The notes beneath the pieces were generated by a model that worked only from the letters and a program-made list of their open reading frames with translations, had not been told where the DNA came from and did no database searches. From Pseudo-nitzschia pungens (taxonomy: Eukaryota; Bacillariophyta; Bacillariophyceae; Bacillariales; Bacillariaceae): a stretch of DNA of 64,000 nt. Both the position numbers and the translations under genes were made by a program. The stretch lies in NCBI GenBank assembly GCA_037355855.1, contig CM074761.1, forward strand, positions 1,364,001 to 1,428,000, in the 5' to 3' direction. Shown here piece after piece: positions 20,531 to 31,773 of this stretch (positions are counted from its first letter, which is position 1; each line of letters begins with the position of its first letter).

Positions 20531-22411
20531 TCAGCCCTCAAGTGCTTTTTTCCATTCTCGAAAGAAGACGGCAACTCTCAGTCGAATCTTCGATTCGTCT
20601 TCAAGCAGAGCCCACCAGCCTTGCTGATGCCATGACAAAAACCGCCCATTTCGTTTCCGTACTTCATCCACTACCCACCAAGCAATCCTGGCTTTCCCCG
20701 TTTGTGTTGCTTTGTCGTGTTCAAGCATTTTGGATTGAATCAATCCATGAAAATAGTCATTTCCTGGATGATGCATCAGTGACATTCCTTTCCGAAAAGC
20801 AACGTCATTAACACCAGGGTACTCAACAAATGATGTTGTCGACATTAGATTACTGACCTCATCATTAAGACATGAATTGTCATCGATATTATATTTTACG
20901 GGACGCATTTGAGCCTGCATTTGCATTTGCCAATTTGTTGTTGATATCTGCGAATGAGCCTGGATTTGCAGTTGATTTAATCTCTCAGTTTCCAAAGCTT
21001 CTTTTTCTTCCACCATCTTTCGCATCGCTAGCCACTTGTGAAAACTTCCGGTTTTGATATTTCCCGTTTCCGTAATGGGTATCTGGCTGACCGGGATACC
21101 AAAGGTCCCAACTTGGTACTTGAGTTCTATTTCTTCCCCAACATGAAATCTCAATCGACTGCGGTGTTCAGCGCTGCCAACTACGAGCGTGAAAATCGCC
21201 CGCGCCATACGATAGAAAGGAGAGTCCGGGAAACAAAAATGAATTCCGCATATTCGTAGCGGTATTGCAGAAAACAATTTCCTCACTAATTGCTGCTCGC
21301 TTGGACGGGGCAATGGCATATCTTTTCGACTGTCCCAACAAATCAGGATAGCGCCCTTCTGTTGCGTCGCAACATCGTTTGATGCGACTGTCCATATGTA
21401 TAGCAAAATTTTTACCTAGCGAGATTATGCATGGACGGTACGTGAAAAACAAAATTGTGATTACGTTTGGTGTGAGTTCTACAACGAATTCGCATATTCC
21501 ATCCAACTGCAACCAAATGCATCCCCGGGAAAAAGTTCCGTACGTACTCGTATGAGTGTGGTATAGTGCAATGCATCGGTACTGATCACGACTATTCTTC
21601 GCCCTGCGCGATCTCCAAAAGGCAGCAGCTGAATAAAACCGGAGCGAAACGCCACTCGTTCTTCTTTTGTTGCTTGAACATCTTCCAAACGGATGGTGCG
21701 ACTCAGACAGACATCCCCGAAAAGCTCTCTCACAAGCTCGAGGTAATTGATAAGTAATCGAGCTGCTTCATCGACATCAAATAACTTGGACCGCAAGAAT
21801 TTTAACCGAAAAGTGATGTCGTTGACGTAAGTCCCTGTAGTATGTTGAAGGCTTTGAGCTTTCAGGAACGCCGTCTTCTGATGGGCCGGAATCCGGGTCT
21901 CCAGTGTGTGATTGAGATCAAGCAAGGCCTTTGATACAAGTTCTTTGTTGTAGTCACCATCGTTTTCTTCGACTGCCAAACTGCGTACACCATGTAATTC
22001 TTCGGAAATGGACGTACGGTCCCTAACCGACATGTCCATCAAGTCCTTTGATAACAAATCGTCGACAACTGTTGGATTAAGAGTTTGGTTGGGACCGGAA
22101 GATGGATCTGATGTGTTCGGATAATAATCGTAATCAATCCCCATCTCCGTACATATATCTAGTCCATGTTCCATGCTTTCATCGTTCATGACGACGTTTA
22201 GTGTAGGATTGTTTCCAAGAGATGGAGGAGGTGACATTGATCGTCCTATCTCTGAGTTATATTTGTTCTCCTCCTCAGTCAAAGCCGATGGCGTCTCTTG
22301 GAAGAGAAAATACCTATCAAAGTAGCTTCTGATACCGCTATTCATCGGGCTCTCCGCATCGCTACCGACGTGGTGACCACTAGCTTCTCCTCCTGGTTTT
22401 GACGATAACAT
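20531..22411 (-). CDS. CRAL-TRIO lipid-binding plus DUF6824-like protein, 2 exons
   Basis: On the minus strand, exons 22411-21548 and 21415-20531 join through a 132-bp intron (gtacgt...ctag) in phase 0, giving 582 aa and the joined stretch HYTTLIR-VKILLYIWTV. The N-terminal 150 residues are acidic and low-complexity. The middle (about residues 150-420) resembles a SEC14/CRAL-TRIO lipid-transfer fold: a helical CRAL-TRIO-N-like part (FLRSKLFDVDEAARLLINYL), then RRIVVIS and KGAILICWD strands and AIPLRICGIHFCFPDSPFYR. After a Gln/Met-rich linker, the last 100 residues contain FRKGMSLMHHPGNDYFHGLI and GRFLSW...WWALLEDESKIRLRV, which fits the stramenopile DUF6824 domain, although the usual Gly-Arg-Gly lead-in is altered (FRKG). 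A cytosolic lipid-sensing or transfer role is inferred from the first domain; the second has no known function to my knowledge. Confidence 0.7.
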
Positions 22412-24008
22412 TGCGTCGTGTCCAATATCGATAGTTTGATAGTTTTTCGCCGCGTGTTTTTATAATCAAATACGGTATCAAAATAATAATACCTCTGATC
22501 GATTGAGAAGTTATGTTTTCACGTGGCAAGCGTTACGATGATTCAATGATGTGTTTCGTGTACGACTTCTCGTAACAACAAAATAAGTGAATCATTGCGT
22601 TGTAATCTGATTGTACGAGGATGATGGTGACACGTATAATTTCTTAATCCTCATCTTGAGATTGGAAGATCGCTGTGGTAGGAACGCGTATCGAAGAAGG
22701 TGCATTGAATGATCGACGTGAAATTCAACATATACCGTACTTCTTACCTGAGCTTATTCGTGAGGGTCGTATAACTTATGTCTGACGTTCCCAGTAGGAC
22801 TAAGTATCGATGAGACATACAGAACGAAAATCGTCATAATAATTTCAGAAACAGTTTCGAGATAATGTTTGATGAAACGTACAGTAATCCCAATGGAATA
22901 CGTGTTGAATAAGTAAAAGTTGCCTACACGTTCTTTGCTCCTCATTTTATAGAGCATTTCAGTTGTACCCCACATCTGCACTTTTTTTTTAATTAAGAGA
23001 GTTTTATGAAAAAAGGAGACGAAAACTGTAATTTTATAGTGACGAGTGTAGGGGCTTGCTGTGACTCCTACAAGTACTTAGTATTTTTTTTCGCTTGCCA
23101 AGCATGCCGTTACAAAAAATACAAAATTGTGCAGTAAGACTTAGTCACAAATAATAATAATAGGTTGAAGGAGGTTATTACAAAAATGATTTTCCGTGTT
23201 CGTGTAAGAATGATAATAGAAACTGATATGGTACGGGTAACCACCTATTGTGACTGGTAAATAAGGTTAACTGTAACTAACGGTAACTTACCCTGGTAAG
23301 GTCTTATGTAAGGGAAAGAATATTCCGATAAACCTTACTCGTTAAGGTTTTTACTTGTTCGTTCTTATACTTTTGAAGTACGGTACCGTACAAGTAAGGG
23401 TTACATCGTACTACGAACTACTACGTACGAATGAGCTGTAATAATCATACGCAGTAACTTTACGTCGTACTTCGTAGTATTCAAATACAGTATTTCGTAT
23501 CATACATACGTACGATTAATTCATCTTCATCATATGCAAGATACGTCCTACCCCGAAGTATTCTTTGATTTCAAAATATTTCGAACTGAATAAATCCATC
23601 TGTTTAAGGTTACCGGTAACTTACTGTATGTTGATTTTGAACAAAATATCTTCACTACGTCACAGGCCTTAAAGGTGTAGGTTCCGTAAGAGTACTCGTA
23701 CTGTACGAACCATAGCACCGAAAAGCCGAAGGTTCCATCACAATACCGATGATGTTGTACGAAACACTTCGTACGTCGTACATCGTATTCGTTGCCTGCC
23801 GCACTTTGCTAAGTTGGACACAAAAGTACCGATTTCTTGTCCATTGCCGGTAATTGTCTTCGAGTAATCTTAGTTTCATCATCTCGAGAGACAAGGCCAT
23901 TTTGTGAAGATCTAATCTAAATCACATCAGTTGGAGACGCTGTGCAACTGATACATTCGATTATTGCGTTCGGATACCATCGTGGGTATCATTATAAGAG
24001 AGTTAGCA
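22412..24008. other. Intergenic region rich in TACGAAGTA and GGTAAC words
   Basis: Shared 5' flank of two divergent genes (CRAL-TRIO leftward, SPFG protein rightward). From 23200 to 23700 the words GGTAAC, TTACCGTA, TACGTAC and TTCGTA recur densely. The open frame at 23655-23900 (minus) is a by-product of these words. No promoter element can be named with confidence. Confidence 0.5.
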
Positions 24009-27000
24009 ATGAGATTCCATCCTCTGGCAGTGTCGGTTGTGGTTGGTGCATTGGCCTTGTCAACCAAGAGAGTGGATGCCTTCGTGCTTCCCAAATCGGC
24101 AACAACAAGGTCAGCTTCAACAACGGCCTGGATGGCAGGTCCGGACCAATACTTATCTCTGGAAGAAAACTTATTCAATCCGACTTCAAATGCAAACGAT
24201 GCGACGAACTACAACGATGCTACTGAGATGAGTGCCGACGTAACTAGTGGAAACGATGCAGTCAACAGTGACAGCGTCAGTACCGAAGCACCCAAAAAAG
24301 AAAAACCACAGAGAACAAAGAAACCCAGCAAACGAGCCGAAAAGCTCCGTGCCCAACTCGAGGCCGATCTTGCAGCAGCTGAAGAATCACGGGTCCGAGC
24401 CGCTCAACAATTGGCAGAGGCCGAAGCATCCAGACAAGCACTGGAAGCAGAAGCCTCAAAGGCCGCTCAAGAAGCGGAAGCTTTGGAAGCGAAGTTCAAT
24501 GCCTTGGAAGCGAAAGAAGCTGCCAGTGCTGGTGGGATGAGTGCAGCTGGTATTGTAGGCGAAATCGCTGGACCACTTATTGGTGGATTCGCCACTTTCG
24601 GAGGATTGGCTGTCGCGCGAGACTCCTTATCGGCACGAAACAAAAAAGCCGAAGAAGAACGATTAAAACGGGAAGAAGAAGAACGCAAAGCTGAAGAAGA
24701 GGCCAAGAGAAAAGCTGCACAGGAAGCGCAGACCAAGGCGTTCTTACCAATATTAGGTGCTGGTGTTGCTGGATTGGGTGCTTTTGGAGCATTCTTCGGC
24801 TCCGGTAATGGAGGTGGAGGAAGTGGCGGGGTTGATAGTGTCGTTGATCCCTCAGCGAATCCGCAACCTGGGATTAGCAAGGAGAGTAATGCTGGAAAGG
24901 CCATTCCGGAACCATCCGCAACCGTTGAAATGCCATACCTCGAGAAAGAAATTGCGAAGGCAGAGACAAAGAATAAGCAGCAAAAGGAAAAACCACCGAG
25001 ACCAAAAACAGCCAGGCAGCTGGCACGGGAGGCCGCGGAAGCACAGAGAGCAGCAGAAGCCAGGTTAGAACAAAAATTGGCGGAAGCTCCTGAATTGGCG
25101 AGGAAAGCCGCTGAAGCCGAAGCGAAAGCTGCAGCCGAAGCACGGGCTGCGGAGCAAGCAAGAATAGAAGCTGAGAGAAAGGCAGCAGAGGAGAAGGCTT
25201 TAGCCGAAGCGCAGGCCGCTGAGCAAGCTAGAATAGAAGCCGAGAGAAAAGCAGCGGAAGCACAGGCCGCTGAGCAAGCAAGAATGGAAGCCGAGAGAAA
25301 GGCAGCGGAAGCAAAGGCAGCTGAGCAAGCAAGAATGGAAGCCGAGAGAAAGGCAGCGGAAGAGAAGGCTGCAGCAGAAGCGCGGGCCGCTGAGCAAGCA
25401 CGAATCGAAGCCGAGAGAAAGGCAGCGGAAGCGAAGGCCGCTGAGCAAGCACGAATCGAAGCCGAGAGAAAGGCAGCGGAAGCAAAAGCAGCTGAGCAAG
25501 CACGAATCGAAGCCGAGAGAAAGGCAGCGGAAGCGAAGGCCGCTGAGCAAGCACGAATCGAAGCCGAGAGAAAGGCAGCGGAAGCGAAGGCCGCTGAGCA
25601 AGCACGAATCGAAGCCGAGAGAAAGGCAGCGGAAGCAAAAGCAGCTGAGCAAGCACGAATCGAAGCCGAGAGAAAAGCAGCAGAAGAGAGAGCAATCGCT
25701 GAAAAGCAAGCAGCCGAAAAGAAAGCTGCTGAGGAGGCAGCGGCAGCTGCAGAAAAAGCCAAGGCAGCGAAATTGGCTGCAGACAAACTTGCTTTCGAGA
25801 AGATGAAAGCTGAGGCAGAAGAAAAAGCGAAGGCAGAGAAATTGGCTGCAGACAAACTCGCGTTTGAAAAAATGCGAGTTGAAGAGGAAGCGAAAGCCCA
25901 GGCCAAAATTCAGGCCGAACAAGCTGCCGCACTCGAATTGTTGAGGCAGCAAGAAGAAGAAGCAACAAGGAGTTTCTTCCCGAAGGTACCGGCTGTTTCG
26001 GACATGCTTTTCGGAAATCTTAAGCCGTCAGAGATTTCCGACAAGGGATTATCAAATATTTTTAGCCCTAACAAACTGGTTGTAGGTGGCGTTGCCCTGG
26101 CAGGGTTAGCGGTAGCGGCGGCCGTTGTAGCTGCAAATGAATCTCCTTCTGTGAGCAGTACATTCAAAGTGACCGGAAAAACTCCGAAAGAATTTTTGGA
26201 GTCTAAGGATACCAAGGCAGATGGCCCACCCTCTGAGGATCCGACTCCGAGGAAGACAATCCGGATTCCGCAATCCGACACACAGAACAATGAGGTCTCT
26301 GTAGATAAATCAGTCACTTCACCGCCGCCTGGAAGCAAAGAAGCCCTTCGGGAGCAACTGGCCAAACAAAGAGATGACCTCAATCGCCAAGCAGCCGAAA
26401 AACTATCTACCACCCAGGAAACATCTGCACCATCTGACTCTTTGGCCGATGCTGATATTGTATCTACTGAAGCATCGAATAACGAAGAGGTAGGTGATTC
26501 AAGCCCCGGTTTTATTCCAGCCTTTCCGAAAAAGTCTTACTCTCCTTTTGGAGGAGGCAAGCCGAAAGCTGTTGGAAACGATTCTTTGTATGCTCCTCCA
26601 GCTTCGCAGGCCTCATCTGTTGACACGAGTTTTGAAGCGCCAGCAGTTGACGGAAGTGCTGGAGCACCTGAGCAGATCTACTCAAATGATGCAATTCCCG
26701 ATGCTGTGCCGAAAAAGTCTTACTCTCCTTTTGGAGGAGGCAAGCCGAAAGCTGTCGGAAACGATTCTTTGTATGCTCCTCCAGCTTCGCAGGCCTCATC
26801 TGTTGACACGAGTTTTGAAGCGCCAGCAGTTGACGGAAGTGCTGGAGCACCTGAGCAGATCTACTCAAATGATGCAATTCCCGATGCTGTGCCGAAAAAG
26901 TCTTACTCTCCCTTTGGAGGAGGCAAGCCGAAAGCTGTCGGAAACGATTCTTTGTATGCTCCCCCAGCTTCGCAGGCCTCAGCTGTTGACACGAGTTTTG

Positions 27001-27699
27001 ATAGCGCCAGCAGTTGACGGAAGTGCTGGAGCACCTGAGCAGATCTACTCAAATGACGTAATTCCCGATGCTGTGCCAAAAAAGTCTTACTCTCCCTTCG
27101 GAGGAGGCAAGCCGAAAGCTGTTGGAAACGATTTTTTGTATGCTCCTCCAGCAAACATTATTCCTACTTTTGAAGATACCACCGACTCAGGAATACCAGC
27201 TAGTGATGCTTCGTTCTCTACATCGTTTCAGGAAGAACTGACATCAGATGATTCTACTCCGTTGACTAACGTGTCCCCTCCAATTCCAAAGAGCTACTCG
27301 CCATTTGGTGGGAGGAAACCAATGGCGGCGACGAGCGATCCATTGTACCGTCCTATGACTCCACAGACTTCATCTGAAGGATATGATGACTACGGTTCTC
27401 TAGGAGACGAACCATCTGTCGCATCGCCAGATTCAATGGCTTTCAGTGCTGAAGTTTCTTCATCGCCTCCTAGAAACTATTCACCATTTGGGGGCGCGAA
27501 GCCCTTTGCTTCTTACGACGATTCATTGTATTCACCCCCAACAGATGACACATTCGGTGTTGACGAGGCCCTACCTCTCGCGGAAACAGACATCCTTCAG
27601 ACACCTCCTGTGAAAAAATCATATTCCCCCTTCGGTCTGAAGCCCCAAGCCCCAGAAGACCGTGGATTCAATGGTGGCGGCTACCTAGATGAACTATAA
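24009..27699 (+). CDS. Second plastid SPFG-repeat protein, interrupted by a 1-bp frameshift
   Basis: Start ATG 24009, not the upstream TTG at 23964, because it begins a signal peptide (MRFHPLAVSVVVGALALSTK) ending RVDA-FVLPKSATTRS, a typical diatom plastid presequence. Then: charged helix; hydrophobic stretches (IAGPLIGGFATFGGLAVA; FLPILGAGVAGLGAFGAFF); about ten 17-aa charged helical units (EQARIEAERKAAEAKAA); FFPKVPAVSDMLFGNL; a third hydrophobic stretch (VVGGVALAGLAVAAAVVAA); and a disordered tail with seven YSPFG motifs, the first four in 61-aa (183-bp) repeats. One extra T at about 27002 ends the first frame at 27015-27017; the reading resumes in the next frame and ends at 27699. Removing one base gives 1229 aa. 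The shift may be an assembly error, an allele or real decay. Same plan as the gene at 8768; function unknown. Confidence 0.75.
25120..25690 (+). repeat. 51-bp tandem repeat encoding 17-aa charged helix, about 10 copies
   Basis: The unit encodes EQARIEAERKAAEAKAA, almost identical in the last six copies. The 17-residue period is the same as in the giant gene at 8768, although the residue order differs. Confidence 0.9.
26526..27135 (+). repeat. 183-bp tandem repeat, 4 copies, with one extra base in the third
   Basis: The CCGAAAAAGTCTTACTCTCC word starts at 26526, 26709 and 26892 (steps of 183 bp); the fourth, one base different, is at 27076, a step of 184 bp. The odd base is the T near 27002 that shifts the frame. 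Confidence 0.95.
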
Positions 27700-29165
27700 C
27701 GACACACAAATTGATTCGGACGAAAGGAAACCGTTTATTTAGCTCTTCCTCAACACCGATAGGCAGGGTATTCAATCCCATGCAAAAAGCTAATTCTAAC
27801 TTTGAATAATATTACCAACTCATGATGTTGAACTTTAGGCTTCTCTCGTACTGTGGGATACGCAGTTCTACCATGTACAGTAGTAATGACAATAGTGGTA
27901 CTACCTACGGTACCGGTAGGAAAGAGAAGCCTTTCCAAGACACTTCTATCATCTACATGATATTCATTTTGTTCAAGGAAAGTGAAGGATTTTAAGTAAA
28001 CGAAGTCATTCCACATCACTTCGCAATTGAGATTTGCTTAATGTTCCCATCTCATTGACATTCATAAATTGACTTTGTTTCAAGCTTGAAATTCCTTTTC
28101 CTTTGAACTGTGCACATACGGCTTTGATTGGATGAAAATTGGATTGATTTTCGATGCTGGCTTAATAAAAAGAGTCTCAATTGTGTTGAAAAGCATACGT
28201 TGGGACTATAATCACCATATATTTATGAATTGCTTCTATTATTATTTTTCAAAATACAAATTCGCAAGGTTTCGTACACGCACGAACACTCTGGAAAAAA
28301 AATTATGGGTGCAATAATTACACGGGTAATGTAATACACGGGCTTATCATGAGGAATGAAGTAAATTGAAGGTAACTTCCATCAACCTCGCTTCTGTCTT
28401 ATGGCCTTTCTATTTTGAAATACGAATTACTACAGAATTCCTATCAGCTGTCCCCGGGTTTCAGTAGAAATTAGTAGTCGGGGACGTAGAACCCGGGGAC
28501 AGCTGATAAGAACTTTGTAGTATCCAATGGATCTAATGGAACAACGATTTCTTATACCAGAAGAATGCCTGTTGATTTCTTCGTATGTGTAGAATCCTTG
28601 CATTTCAACACTGTTTCGCTACACTATCAAGATATCAATCTTGGAACATCTTCGCAGTCATGGACAAGTTTATTGCGACTCTAAGTATTTCAATACCAGT
28701 CGTGTTGTGTCCTCCATCGGTACCGGTAATGTTGAGGTGACATCGCACTCAGGATACCACGATTGTGCCAACAATTTTTGCGCGGTAACCTTAGTGAGGC
28801 CGCAAGATATTATTTGGATCATACATTTTTCTGGTTTCGATCGAGTGCATCGTGCATACCGATAGTCCGCAGTACCTTACCAAAACTTGCACGAATTGTC
28901 TCTCATTTCAAAGGAGAATTGTCAAAAGATCGAAGGTATGAACACCATGAGTAACAAAATGACGAGGAATTTTGGATTCGCTTGAATTCTTTGGACCTGC
29001 CAATCTCGCTTTCTTTTAACGATTTGAGATTAGTTATGGATGTGAAGGTGCAAAACATCCATATTATTTATTCACAACATTCCAAACGCTATTCTAATTA
29101 TCATTTGATCACTACTTCATCTTGACTCCCCATTTCGTATAATACGACTCCACGGTTTGCCAAGA
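27700..29165. other. Intergenic region carrying MITE copy 1
   Basis: No gene is apparent. It holds one copy of the palindromic element at 28430-28520, and AT-rich DNA on both sides. Frames at 27750-28019 (minus) and 28641-28954 (plus) have no protein-like features. Confidence 0.55.
28430..28520. mobile_element. 91-bp palindromic MITE-like element, copy 1
   Basis: Terminal inverted repeats of about 30 bp containing CTATCAGCTGTCCCCGGGTT on the left and its near-perfect complement (AACCCGGGGACAGCTGATAA) on the right surround a spacer of about 27 bp. TA flanks both ends, as expected for target duplications of Tc1/mariner-type elements. It is identical in all 91 bases to the copy at 40822-40912. 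It is too short to encode anything, so it would have to be moved by an enzyme made elsewhere. Confidence 0.8.
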
Positions 29166-31481
29166 ATGACGAAGTTTTCCGTTGCGATATCTGCCCTTTT
29201 AGTACCTTGCATTGCTGCAAGCACCAGCAAGGAGTCTGCTTTCACTCTCGCCCGTGTTCATTATGACGATGTTTTGAATGAGAATTTTTCCTTGCTGGAT
29301 GCGTTGGAGGACTCTTCAGGTATGGTTTCGATGACGAACCTACCTAACAACTTTGGTGAAATCAAAAAAGAAGTGATGGGCAGTCTTCACTCCTGTTTGT
29401 TGGATCAACAAGGTGGAAGTGTCTTCGCCGAAGAATCTTTCGCGGATGGCACTGTTCGTCGGTCTTTCGCAACTGCGACCACTGTTGAGGAAGGACTTCT
29501 TCGTTTGGAGTTGGACGAAGGATCTACAGCATCAGCTGCTTGTCGATCTTTCCAAACAAACTTGGAAGTTTTCCGATCTACCGCACATGAAGCAACGCAG
29601 AGATTTTCCATCGCACTATCCCGAGAAATGGAACCCCATTTGGTGAAACCGCTATTGGCTAAGAATGCAGACGCAAACTCTTCGTACGATACCATCGAAG
29701 ATCTTGTTGCTCATGGGGAACAACTAGAACACTTTCATTCTTACCAAAAGACCAAAACGGTCGGTGAAGAATACGATGACGATGACGACATCAACAAAAT
29801 GGCAACGATCGATATTCACACCGATCAAGGTTTCTTCATTGCGTTCACTCCAGGAATGATGTTCTCCGAAAAAAGGGAAAGTGACAACGTGCGTGCTTCG
29901 GGTGGTTTTTACATCACAGAGGAGGATTCCAACGACATCCCAATTCAAATCGACTTCGACATTGAGACCGATGACCTCGTTTTCATGTTGGGTGATGGTG
30001 TAAATCAATAGTAAGTCTATTCTGCTACAACGAAAAGTGCTGTCTGAAAAGATCACCTCTATTATTTGCCTTCGATACTGCGCTTGTGTGCAATACTAAC
30101 AACAAGTGCTTTGTGTCGGTACGTTTCTCATTCGACAACCCCAAATTTGATGGAAAGTATTAACAATCGGGTCATGGACGGAGAGAATGGTCATCGGCAT
30201 CTTCGTGCCACTCCTCATGCTGTGTCCTTGAAGGTGCACGATGTCTCCCAAGCAAGAGTCTGGTACGGACGTATGGTTCTGCCACCAAAGGATGCAGTTG
30301 TAGCTGGAACAGGTTCTCAGACAACCTTGACGTACGGAGATGTTCGTCGCCGCTTGGTGGAAACACCCGACGCATACATCCCGGCCGGTTTAGGATGCTC
30401 ATCACCAACAATGAGAGCACTGCAACATTCAAATACCCATGGTGAATCGAATGCGTGTGAAAAGGGGAGTCTTTTTTGCTGGGCTCGATGCATGACTTTG
30501 GCGGACTATGAAATCAGCGAAGAGATTTGCGCGCAACAAAACCTTGAATTGAAATGTATCAATCCACGAGGTCAATTTACAACTGGCGAAAGGCACGGTG
30601 ATTTTTTTCCAGCTTGTTCCGACAGCTCAGTTGCCGTGACCCCCTTCCCCGAAATTCCACAAAAGAATGAAGGCACCTGCACATCTGAAACTTGGAAGGC
30701 CTTCGTGGATGGTCCTGACGACGCACAGTATGATCATTCCTTTGATCTGACCACCGAGAAGAACACTGGAACAATTCTTCAATGGTCTGTCGTTGACGAA
30801 GAAAAGGGAGTTGTGAAAGGACGCCTTCTTTTTAACAACGTTTTCGGATGGTTGGGATTTGGTTTCGCCAATCCCGATGGAAATCACAATGGTATGAACG
30901 GCGGGAATATCTTGTTAGCACTCCCCGGTGGCAACTACTCTGCCAAGCATGGATTGGAGGTTCCTGGAATGACTTTGCCAGGAAGCGACGAAATAAACGT
31001 GGAAATTTTCAAGCAAAGATCTGCCGTAATCTCAACCCAAACTAATCCTAAGGGCTCAACAGTTTTTGAGTATCAAATCAGTCCTGACGCATCTGCGTTT
31101 CGTCATTGGTCCGAACCAAAGAACACACAAGGCTCGATGAATGTTATAGTAAATGAATGCGCAACATCGATGGCTTTTGAAACAGACAATATCAACGGCA
31201 AAAAGTTCAATATGGCTGGAATGGATAGCATGATTTGGGCTGGTAATTCAATGGACTACCATGTGGGTTACCACGGAAGTGGAAATCGTGCCCGGTTCAA
31301 TATCAATTGGAAGACTGGTGAAGGTGAATTTTGGATGAAAGAACCAGTGCAAGTACCAACTATTGAAGACAGCGAACACGACCATGATCACCAGCATGAT
31401 GACCTGGACGAAAGTGGGGGTTACCGTCTTTCTTCGTGTCTGAGTGTTTTTGCAGCTGCAGTCGCTTGGTTTTTCTTCTAA
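29166..31481 (+). CDS. Secreted 2OG-oxygenase-like plus DOMON domain protein, 2 exons
   Basis: ATG 29166 opens a signal peptide (MTKFSVAISALLVPCIAAS). Exon 1 ends at 30010 (donor gtaagt). The acceptor is most likely after 30157, giving VNQ-Y-INNRV in frame with 722 aa in total; another in-frame acceptor after 30106 is possible and would add 17 residues. The N-terminal half resembles the double-stranded beta-helix of isopenicillin-N-synthase-like 2OG-Fe(II) oxygenases: IDIHTDQGFFIAFTPG gives the H-x-D pair, and HLRATPHAVSL, across the intron, would supply the distal His and Arg. A Cys-rich linker (CEKGSLFCWARC) leads to a DOMON-type domain (TILQWSVVDEEKGVVKGRLL, FGWLGFGFAN), which in known proteins binds haem or sugar. 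The extreme C-terminus is hydrophobic (LSVFAAAVAWFFF) and could signal a GPI anchor. Extracellular or cell-surface redox function is inferred. Confidence 0.65.
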
Positions 31482-31773
31482 GCTTTATGGCGCGGTAAAT
31501 CGAGTTGCTCGAAGTTCACGGGCAATTTCACTTCCTTATTAAGTTCGTAGGCTACGAGTATATCCAATGAAGGTCTTACATACGCCGATTGGGTTGGACA
31601 AACTTGTGTTCAACAAAACAAAAATACAATGTTCTTGCCTTAATCCATGTTTTCTTCTAATTATTCACATACATTTCAATACAGCGCTTGATTCTATCAT
31701 AGTACAGCGTTATTCATGAGATTCGTACCCTCATGACACCGCAGCAGTCACTTTCATCAAGACTCTAACTTGA

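Noticed and set aside
25120..27135. Regular direct repeats that could suggest a CRISPR array
   Set aside because: Units are directly adjacent without unique spacers, keep the reading frame and encode protein; the genome is eukaryotic.
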